A stretch of 64,000 nucleotides of DNA from Doris montereyensis (lineage: Eukaryota; Mollusca; Gastropoda; Nudibranchia; Dorididae), in contig JAXRKP010000213.1 of NCBI GenBank assembly GCA_037039925.1, positions 113,501 to 177,500 of the forward strand, read 5' to 3'. Both the position numbers and the translations under genes were made by a program. The number at the start of each line of letters is the position of its first letter. Within the stretch, counting starts at the first letter, position 1. Below are positions 46,359 through 58,354 of the stretch, piece by piece. The notes below the pieces were generated by a model. It saw nothing but the letters and a program-made list of their open reading frames with translations, searched no databases and was not told where the DNA came from.

Positions 46359-49300
46359 GTTTATTTATATAGCACCTTATACCAAAGTTTCAAGGCGTTT
46401 TACAATCATGCATATGAGCATAGTGCACTGACCCAAAGCAACACTAAGCACGTCATGGGTATTACTGATCTTAAAAAACTATAAAACAATTTGCTATACA
46501 AATTAGTAAAATACTTTGGATAAGGGATTAATAACACATATAATAATAATATCACTTAAAAGATCATGATATTTTAAAACAATTATTTCGTGAAAAAAAT
46601 AGGTCTTTAAATGTTTTTAAAGGTTGCAACACTAGTCGCGAGTCTCACATATGGTGGAAGAGAGTTCCGAACTAAAGGATCTATTTTTCCGAAATGTCTT
46701 ATCTCCAAAATGTCTGAGTTTGGTTTTGGGTACTACTAAAAAGTTACAATCTTGAGATCTTAAAGCCATTTGGTCTCTTCCACAGATGTTCAACTTCAAC
46801 TCTCCAGACCCCAATATTCTTCCCAGCATTCCTAGCAGTGTAAGTCATGTGATTGTCTTGGAAGCTCTTTTTGTGAATGAAATCCAGTCTTTGCAGCTTT
46901 GTCAACATCTGTACAAGGGCTAATGGATTCTGGTTTTAGATGTGTATGTACAGTAAAAACCGTTTATAACAGGATCGATGGGGGAGAGGCGACAGTCCTG
47001 TTATATAACCGATTCCTGTTTTCAAACGGTTTGCAGGAGAATTGACTCAACAGTCATATTTGTATAAGCTTTATGCCATATTATTACTGCTATATCACGC
47101 TATAGCAGGGATTGTAGCACCCTAGAATCTCCTAGAAAAAAATCCTCCTAGAATCTCATAAAATCTCCTAAATATTTTCAGTTTCTCCTAAAATCTACTA
47201 AATATTTCGAGCTAAGGGCTGTCGGACCGGTTCCGAATACTTGCTCGGGATATTCGATTAGTGAGTAGATTCACGAGTTTGACTGTCATTAACTTTTATG
47301 ATAAAACTACGCGTTTGATACTTTAACTAAACTTTACGATTACCATCGAGAAAACTTAGAATTTAAAAAAAATCTCCCAGAAAACCTCCTAGAATCTTCG
47401 AGAAAATGTAAGTCCTGAGCACTATGACCCCCATGCGCTATAAAAAATTGGGATAATATCTGGCTCTATGGGCCGTATACAGCATTGACGGAATTTCACT
47501 GTACTTTTATCAGGCTTGAGACACATTGAAAAGAATTCTCTATAGGTCTATTGTCATTCTCTTATTCAGCAAAGCAAAAAATAGTAAAGTGCCTTTAAGG
47601 CCGTTAACAGCCTATCAAGCCGGGGCTTATCTCGGTTTCAATAGCGTGAAGTGGAAACGGTCATGATAGTCACCTTACTGGACATGACGCTTGTACCGAT
47701 TTGCACCTGGGTTGAGCAGGAAAATGCGTTTTAAGTGTCTTTCTCAAGGAATACAACGTCGGACCTAGCTTTGCTAGGATTCGAATTTGAAACCTCATGA
47801 TCCCCAGTCTGGCAGCCTTACCACTCGGCCAGCAACATCACACTGTTGTCAATACCCTGTTTTTAAATTTGGCTTTTTAAAAGGATTTTTGACATGGTAA
47901 CAGTGTTTTGTCAATTGAATTTTGTCCCAGTGTACTTGATCCAATTGATATGTACTTGATCCAATATGAAAGTAGTCCAATTGAAGTAGTAAGTCCCAGT
48001 GTACTTGATCCAATTGATAGGAGTAAAAAGTAAAGTAAGTCCCAGTGTACTTGATCCAATTGAATTGAGTAAAAAGTAAAAAGTAAGTCCTAGTGTACTT
48101 GATCCAATTGATAGGAGTAAAAAGATCAATTAAAGTAAAAAGTAAGTCCTAGTGTACTTGATCCAATTGATATGAGTAAAAAAGTAAAAGTAAGTCCCAG
48201 TGTACTTGATCCAATTGATATGAGTAAAGTAAGTCAAGTCCCAAACTCAGAGTAAGCGTAGGATAATCGAGACTGGACGCCGGATTTTGTCAAGGCGCTC
48301 TAATGCCGATAGTTTCCCTTTGTTTTCCACGCCGCCTTTACTTTCACCAAGTCTGAATAGACCTAGGCATCCATTTTGTTGCTGGGTGGGTCGACAGGAG
48401 GGCCAGAAAATATAATGGGTGCCTGCACTGGGAATCAAACTCGTGCCTCCAAGGTGGCAGTCAGGCGCTTTTGACATCAGCGTGGCTTCAGATAGCTCTC
48501 TAACCTTGTGATGTCGACATTTATTCCACGATAACTGTGCAATATGTCTTTGTCTTTCTTTCTTTCTTTTCAGCGTAACTTGACCGAGTATTATAACGCT
48601 GTGGATCCGTCTAACATGATGCGTATTTATGCATGGTAAGTTGAGTTCAAACGCAAATGTCCATATAGTCGCTTGCTAATTGCTATCTGCACGGAACATT
48701 TGAACCCTTTTAGAGCAAGATCTAAAAAAATGTTTTACTGATAATCATCGAAGTTTGCGGTCATTTCCATTTGTATTATTTAAACGTATATTATTATGGA
48801 GTTGATGGGGACAGTTTAAAAAGAAAGATGTTTTGAGAGAATACATTGGTTGAAATGAATTACCATCAATAAAATGTTACAAATGCTCACTCTAATGATA
48901 TTTAATAATAAACTTGTTGATAAATGATGACTTTTATGAGAATAATTAAATTAGATGTAAACACTCGATGCATTATCAATAACCCGTATAAAAAAAGTAA
49001 TTTTATCGGCCATGTTTTAACCAGAGACAGTAAAATGCAAGATAATGGTTTTGAAGGGAATTTACTCTAGATTCAACTTTGTCATTTGCTCTTTTTTTGG
49101 TGGCATTCATAAATGATCTTTATAATGATGTACAGTCGGCGAGCCTGCACTTATGCGGGAATACAGACTATAATTCCTATTGTTTATCACAATCTTTTGG
49201 TACATAGTTATTATTTATGTCATGGACTGAATATTTGGGATATTTATATTTAATTCTTTCTCCCCCCCCCCCATCTCCCAATTAAATAGGCCTCTTTCTA

Positions 49301-52300
49301 ACTCCAAGCATAGAAAACCTTTTCAGCTTTTAGAATAAGTGTAAAGACAAACAATGGAGGCAAGGGGAACGCGTGAAGGAAATGACATTGAATAATATTT
49401 CTAGGAACAAAGACCAGACACATACAAGGAAATGACATTGAATAATATTTAAAGCCCCATAGGAACAAGACCAGACACGTACAAAGAAACGACATTGAAT
49501 AATATTTAAAAGCCCCATAGGAACAAAGACCAGACACATACAAGGAAATGACATTGAATAATATTTAAAGCCGCATAGGAACAAAGACCAGACACATACA
49601 AGGAAATGACATTGAATAATATTTAAAGCCCCATAGGAACAAAGACCAGACAAACACAAAGAAATGACATTGAATAATATTTAAAGCCCATAGGAACAAA
49701 GACCAGACAAATACAAGGAAATGACATTGAATAATATTTAAAGCCCCATAGGAACAAAGACGAGACAAACACAAGGAAATGACATTGAATAATATTTAAA
49801 GCCCCATAGGAACAAAGACCACAGACAAACAAGGAAATGACATTGAATAATATTTAAAGCCCCATAGGAACAAGAGAAATACAAGGAAATGACATTGAAT
49901 AATATTTAAAGCCCCATAGGAACAAAGACAGAAAGAGAAATACAAGGAAATGACATTGAATAATATTTAAAGCCCCATAGGAACAAAGACCAGACAAACA
50001 CAAGGAAAAGACAAAAAAAAATCCTGGCCACTTGGTAGTCCAGAGGCAAGGTATCGACCTCTCATTCCAAAGGTTATGGGTTCAAGCCCCACCAACAGTT
50101 CAAAACATTTTCTCAAGTTTTTTCGAACAAACACAAAGTACAATTTACGAGACCCCTGTTCCAGGTAGGTGGATTGACACAAGGAAATGACTATTCCATC
50201 AGAGACGGATGGTATAAAGGAGGTCCTGTGTGCAGATCACAACATTCTGTGCATGTTCTAGATCCCATTGGCTGTTTCAAAACATTTCTCAAGGCTGTCC
50301 GGGCAAAATAAAAAAGATCCCTGAAATCACCATCAGTGTGTGTGGGGGCAAATCAAATCAAATCAAATCAAATCAAATCAAATAAAAAAATCCTTTTCTC
50401 TTCAAAGTGTATATTTACAATGTGTGTGAAAAGTGGGCAGTTGGCAGATGCTGCTGGTAGGTGGTCCTAGAGGTAGGAATAAATGATGTAAAGTTGATGA
50501 TCCTGCACTTGTGTAGTAACATGGACTACAAAATTGCCTGACTATATATTTTTTCTTCTTTTTTTTTGTCTTTTAAAATTTTTTTTTCAGTATGTTGCAA
50601 GAACGCCGGATCTACATGACGTCCAAAAAACTCAGTCGTTTAACAGCTTGTATCCATGCTGCAGAAGCTCTGCTCTACCCTATGCACTGGTTGGTTTGTT
50701 TGCTCAAATGCTTTTGCATGTTTACATTCCTGCCTGTGTCCATGCTTTGTCAATCATGTTTTCAGCAAACATTGATTGTTTAATAAATTTTACAGTAGCA
50801 ACACTAGTTGATTCGTTATTATTGTGAATTGTTGCCATGGCAACACTAGTTCATGTTTTGTGAATTGCCCCAGTAGCAACACTAGTTGACATGATGTGAA
50901 TTGTTCAAGTAGCAACACTATTTGACATGAAGATTGTTGCCGTGGCAACACAAGTTCATGTTTTGTGAAAGTTGACATTACATGAATTTTTCCAGTAGTT
51001 ATACTAGTTGACATTACATGCATTTTTCCAGTAGCTATACTACTTGACATTACATGCATTTTTCAGTAGCTATGCTACTTGACATTACATGAATTTTTCC
51101 AGTAGCTATACTAGTTGACATTTCATGAATTTTTCCAGTAGCTATACTAGTTGACATTACATGCATTTTTCCAGTAGCTATACTAGTTGACATTACATGC
51201 ATTTTTCCAGTAGCTATACTACTTGACATTACATGCATTTTTCAGTAGCTATACTAGTTGACATTACACATTTTACAGCATGGATTTTTTCCAGTAGCTA
51301 TACTAGTTGACATTACATGATTTTTCCAGTAGCTATACTACTTGACATTACATGAATTTTTCCATGGATTTTTAGCTATACTAGTTGACATTACACAAAT
51401 TTTTCCAGTAGCTATACTAGTTGACATTACACAAATTTTCCAGTAGCAATACTAGTTGACATTACACTAATTTTTCCAGTAGCTATACTAGTTAACATTA
51501 CATGCATTTTTCCTACAGTGTGGACAGTTGGCGGCTGCGGCTGGTATGTCCTCCTTCTTTACTTTTACTCTTATCCTTTCATTTTACTGCTTCCTCTTAA
51601 TTCACCCTGAGATCACTGCAAATGGTGGATGGGGGGGTAAATTCAGATCAAATGAACAAGATTCCAGTAGCAACACTGGTTGACATGTGAATTGTTCCAC
51701 ATCATTAAACCTATTTTTCCATGTATTTTTCCACCTTGCAGGCAACATTTGTTTATCCCAGTCTTACCAGCTCATCTTATTGACTACATCAGGTAAGTTT
51801 CTTTCTGCAGCGTACCCAATTTTGTTTGTAATAATAATTTTAATGAAAATGATGATAATGATAATGATGATAATAATAATAATAATGATAATAATAATGA
51901 TAATAGTAAAAATAATAATAATGATAATAGTAATAATTATAATAAAAATAATGATAATAATAGTGATAATGATAAATCATTTGTATCAGGCACTAAATCT
52001 ATACATGATTATGCTATAAGGCACTAGATGTACATGAGTATAAGGAGAAAGAAGATTAAATCTAAATGTTGTTGGTATGAAGTTCTAAAAAGTTTCGTCT
52101 TGAAATATTTCTTGAAAAAAGTCGCACGAGGGTGATTGTCTTGTGGTTGAGGATAGGGAGTTCCACATCCGAGGGGCGGCATGAGAGAAGGCTTTGTCCG
52201 AGAAATTTGTAATGTCGTTTCATGAGCATTTCTCTTTTTCCCATTGTCAATCTGTCTGCTGTCTGTATCAAACATTTCTAAAAAAAACAAATTATGAGTA

Positions 52301-52530
52301 AAAGCATATTCGCCAGTAATTCATGTCACTGATGTGTGTCTTTTCTCTCTCATTTTTTCGTTTCAAATGTCTTTCAGTGCACCAATGCCATACCTGATAG
52401 GAGTCCATAGCAATCTAGTAGAGGTTGGTGTATTAAGTGCCAGTCTATTGTGATTAAGTGCTAAGCTGTCCATTTTTCAAAATGTTGTTCAATGTGCTCT
52501 CTCTTTATCTGTGTCTGTCGGTCTGTGTTA

Positions 52531-52627
<97 letters not shown>

Positions 52628-52769
52628 CTCCCTCCCTCCCTCCCTCCTCCCTCCCTCCCTCCCTCCCTCCTTCTCCCTGTTCCTTTCTTTATCTCTATAT
52701 CAGTCTTTTTCTCCGTCTGTCTCTTGTGTGTCTCTGTCTGTGTCTCTGTCTGTCTGTCTGTGTGTTATC

Positions 52770-52830
<61 letters not shown>

Positions 52831-53052
52831 ATCGCTCTGTCTCTCTGTGTGTCTCTGTCTCTCCCCTCTATCTCTCTGTTTCTCTCTGTCTGTCTGTCTC
52901 TTTGTGTCTTTCCCCACCCTCTCTCTCTGTGTCTCTCTTTGTGCCTCTTGCTGTGTCCCTCTCTGTGTCTGTCTGTCTGTCTCTATCTCTATGTCTGTCT
53001 ATTTGTCGGTCTGTCTGTCTGTCGGTCTGTGTTATCTCTCTCTCTCCCTCTC

Positions 53053-53141
<89 letters not shown>

Positions 53142-53485
53142 CCCTCCCTCTCCCCTCCCTCCCTCCTTCTCCCTGTTCCTTTCTTTATCTCTATATCAGT
53201 TTCTCCGTCTGTCTCTCTGTGTCTCTGTCTGTCTCTGTCTATCGCTCTGTCTCTCTGTGTCTCTGTCTCTCCCTCTATCTCTCTGTTTCTCTCTGTCTGT
53301 CTGTCTCTTTGTGTCTTTCCCCACCTCTCTCTGTGTCTCTCTTTGTGCCTCTTGCTGTGTCCCTCTGTGTCTGTCTGTCTGTCTCTATCTCTCTATGTCT
53401 GTCTATTTGTCGGTCTGTCTGTCTGTCTATCTCTGTCTGTGTTTCTCTGTCTGTCTGTCTGTCTGCCTGTCTGTCTGTCTGTCTG

Positions 53486-53576
<91 letters not shown>

Positions 53577-56500
53577 CTATCTCTCTCTCTCTCTGTCTCC
53601 CTCTCTCTCCTCTTTCTCTCTCTCATCTCATTTATTGTATGCATTAACTTTATTATGTTTTAAAATGTGTAAAGTTGACAGCACAGTTGTCTGTGACTGA
53701 GTCAACTTTTTTTCTATTTGTCACTTCCCTCACCCACCCCCTACTTTCTGTATCGTGTCTAGTTATAATTGAATGTTTCAATAGAATGTTTGTGACTTTG
53801 ACAGTGAAATTGTACGTGACCAAGTCAATTTTTATCATATGAGATTAATAAAATTATCTTATCTTATCTTCTCTCTCTCTCTCATTCTCCTGCTGAATTT
53901 AGAAACTGAAAATAAACAGAGTAGATGTAGCAGACGCTGTGATTGTTGACCTGGATGCGAACACACGGGAGTGACGATTTTGAAAGTCGGAGCCATTTAT
54001 TTATCTGTAGAGACAGAGGATGTTAGGCAACCATTTATTTATCTGTAGAGACAGAGGATGTGATGCATTTATTTATCTGTAGAGACAGAAGATGTGGTGA
54101 GCAGCCATTTATTTATCTGTAGAGACAGAGGATGTGGTAGGCAGCCATTTATTTATCTGTAGAGACAGAGATGTGGTGGGCCATTTATTTATGTGATGTG
54201 GTAGGCAGCCATTTATTTATCTGTAGAGACAGATGTGATGTGATGTGGTGAGCAGCCATTTATTTATCTGTAGAGACAGAAGATGTGGTAGGCAGCCATT
54301 TATTTATCTGTAGAGACAGAGGATGTGGTGAGCAGCCATTTATTTATCTTTAGAGACAGGATGCCATTTATTTAGTAGAGACACATTGGTAGGCAGCCAT
54401 TTATTTAGAGTGACAGAAAGAAGCCATTTATTTATCTGTAGAGACCTCTGTAGAACAGAAGAGGTTGCCATTTATTTATCTGTAGAGTAGAGGATTGATG
54501 TGGTAGGCAGCCATTTATTTATCTGTAGAGACAGAGGATGTGGTGGATTGTAGAGACAGAGATTTGGGCCATTTATTTATCTGTAGAGACAAAGATGTTA
54601 GGCACATTTATTTATCTGTTCTACAGCCATTTATTTATCTGTAGAGTAGAATGATCATTGATGTACAAGTTTATGACAGAAAAATGTACATTTATTTATT
54701 TGACGGATGTGGTGAGCATATTTTTATCTGTGGACAGCAAAACATGTTGTAGGAGAGGGGTAGGCCATTTATTTAAAACAGTCAAAATTTATTGACGAGA
54801 CAGAATGTTAGGCAGCCATTTAATCTGACTGAGAAGATTGGCACTGAAATCTGTAGAGACTAGTGGCGGCATTTATTTATCGCCAATGTGGCAAGACCAG
54901 TTGTTTCACTTTGCTTTCGACAGAACTCCGCACATCGAGGCACCTGGATTTGGCAAAATTTATTTATCAAGCGCTGAGTGACGTAAGAGGTAGAAAGCAC
55001 GAGTTACATGTAAACACGCGCACAACTAAAGGAATAGTGGAAAAAAACAAGGTTGTTGGGGTTTGAGTGACGTAAGAGGCAGAGCATATGGTTACAATAA
55101 TAAACACATAGTGGAAAAAACCATTTACAAACTGGCCATTGTGACGTCTGTTTTCACAGCAATGCACATCTAAACCTAGACTTACAATCCTATTTACATT
55201 AGTAACAATGGCAGAGGCTGTCTAAAGTGTAAGGGGGCTGTTACAAGAAGGGCAACCCATCTGAAACGGTTGCTTTATGTTATTTTCTTTTCATTTCTTT
55301 ACTTGCATTTTTTCTCGAAATGTAGTTTTTTCACGCTAAAATTCTATCTCCTCCGTTGTTAACCTACCGATTTATATTATATTTGGCACACTTTTGTCAA
55401 TGTTAATAATTATCTTTTTTACTGTTTGAGAAATTTTAAGTTGTAATACAAATGCCATTTTTGTATATGCACGATATGTATTATTGTAAAAAATTGATTA
55501 AAATAAACCTATCTAAAATATCTAAAAAGCCTGCTGTCAGTCTTTAGATATTGAATGAAAAAAACATTCTGCACAGGTTTTGAGTAATTTTATTCATAAC
55601 AAGATGGCGACCATTTCCATGGCAACCAAGGACACTACAAACTTTTCAATGATGTAGGATGACTTTATTTTGACAGTTGATATGTATACTAAAAGTAAAA
55701 ACCCAGACTCAAAGCAAAAAACCCACTTTAGTAGGCGCCTTTAAGCCCCCACCAGGTTGAAAAGATTTCTTGAGGATCTAAGTCCTAGTCCCATCGGCAG
55801 AGATGGACAATGACAAGGTCATTTACTTACTTTAAATTTTGTTTTCATTTTTTGTCTGCCCTCAGGTTGAATAATAAACATCAGTATTGGATTCATCATG
55901 TAATTTTTATCTTAGAAAAGTTTGTGTTTTCTAACTTTGAATTATTATTATTTGGCTTTTAAAACCCTTTATTTACAAAAATCGGGAGGAAACCAAAGCC
56001 CTGAGCGAAGATGAGACATCATAAGATTTAAAAAAGAATATAATACAATGATAAAATGAAAAAAAAAAAACAACCTTTGTCCCAGGCGGGGATTTGAACT
56101 ATGATTGACTGATTATTACTGTAGGTGTAACTGCATTGCCACCATGAAGATGTCTCGCTACTCATGAAGCGTGTGACTAGTGGTCGGTAACGCAGATCTA
56201 ATGAATGTACGGTGTGCCACATAGATTTATGTTGATCTAGAGATTAGATATTTTTTGGTTCGTAACGTGAAATACAATTTGGGTAATTTTACACTTTAGC
56301 GGAGTAAAATAAAGTGGGTCAAATTTGTACATGTTGTCAGTATCGGCTCAGGTCTACATTTAGAGATGAGACGGGTAGGGGAAGGGGATTCAGGATAAGG
56401 GATTGTAGACAAATGTATTCCGTCTCATCTCTAAAGGTAGACCTAAGCCGATGCTGATAAAGAATACAAATTTGACCCATTTTATTTACGCCGCTAATGT

Positions 56501-58309
56501 GCAAAATGACCACAATTTGATAGCATTAGGCAGATATTGTCATTGATGATGTCACTCTGGTCGCTGACAGAGATCTCCAAATATATTGATTTCATAATTG
56601 AGGTTGTTTTTGAGGCTGTTGAAGCGTTTTTGTTAATAAAAAGACCTAAACCCAATGCAAAAATGAATAAATTAATTAGTCATCACCAAATAATACTGCA
56701 TCATTCTAAAGGTTAAAAGAGCTCACCCATAGGCCTTGTGTGACCTTTACAGAAAATGTGAGTGCTATCAGTTGAGAAATAAAGACGCTAGGTCGGATTG
56801 CAGTTTTGATTTGTTTTTACTTCTATTTATAGATTATAGATTATATTGATAAAAATATTTTATTTACTAATTTGCTTAAATGTTTTAAAATTGTATCCAA
56901 ATTCTTATTCTTGATCCCTTTGTTTGGTTGTTTTAAATACACAAAGCCAAATGGTCAGTGTGCTAATAATTTCTCCTAAGTCATTTTTAGTGGTTTTGAG
57001 AAATAATAATAATAAAGAAGATTTTTTTCTTTGTGGAATATGAATTACATTGTTCTTGAAAATGCGTCTATGATAACTTAGGAATACCTCAGCGCATATG
57101 TTTCCTCATTTACTATGATGTTAGATCATAGGATGAGGAGTGTTTGAAATTGATCAATTTCATTCTGACCTGTAGTCTGACTTAGGGCCAGTATCGACAG
57201 TGAAAGTAGCAGAAAGAAGAAGACCGTGGAGGTCTAAAATTAGTAACACTTTTTTTCTTCTTTTTTTAATATTAGAGAACCCGTCTAGTTAGGATTCCAC
57301 TGCACAAGAACCAATAGAAACCCGTAGAATAGCCTATATGAGCAATTAGTGTTTGGTGTATCCCTATTGGGTCTAGTTTTTGACACTTGCACTCCATGTA
57401 TGTTTGTGAAAATAGACTAAAAGCGCAGCATCATTTTCTTTGATTTTCCCCAAACACCCAAAATTGGACTTGCACGGTTTGTAACTTTCACCATCAAATT
57501 GTTAGCACACTGACGAATTGACTCCCCAATGTACTTTTATCCAATGAGTTTCCACCTTCTCTTATAGAAATGTAGTGTTTGGTTAGTAATGGTAGCCAAA
57601 GCAAATGCTGGGGCATGATTTGTTTTGTTTTAAACCTTCAACGATTCCATCCGAATTTCAGTCCAGCCACCTGAAGAAGAACCTGAAAGCTGACATAGTC
57701 AGGAATTCAATGCTCAAAGACGGAGATGCTATTTCCAAAGCCTTCCTACACGCTCTCGTCAGATTGATTGGTCAGTTTTCTTATACATTCACTTATTTAT
57801 GTTTTAACATCAATCAAGATATCCAAGTTGTCAAAATATAAACAGACTAGGGTGTCTGTCTCTCATGCTTGTCCTTGGTCCTGTTTGTCCAGAACACGGT
57901 TTGTTTGAAAATATTTCCTTGTTGGTCTATTTGTTTCTTTGTCTATCTGTCTCACAAAACTGAGAAAAGTCTCTTGAGTTCAGTTTAAGTCTGTCAAGCA
58001 AAACACCTATAAAATCTATTCGGGAATTTCTAAGAATTTTGGATATTCCCTTTAAAAGACCCCATAAACCAATTTCCTCACTTTCTCTCTGCTGGTAGGT
58101 TCTACTCTCTTTCCTTTCTATCCTTGGGGAATCTCTCTCTTTCACCTCTTTCACCTTCTTTCACTCCTTTCACCATTTTCACTTTCACTTCTCTTTCATC
58201 TCGCTCTTTCTTTTCTTTCTTTTACTTTTTAAATTCACCCTTTTATTAGAATACTTTCTCATATGGTGGATGGGGTAAATTTTGATGAAACAAATTAAGC
58301 AGCCGACAG

Positions 58310-58354
<45 letters not shown>

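Noticed and set aside
52458..53700. Three ~400-residue open frames
   Set aside because: They are Ser/Leu/Val/Cys translations of a TC/TG microsatellite in overlapping frames, with no splice or codon support.
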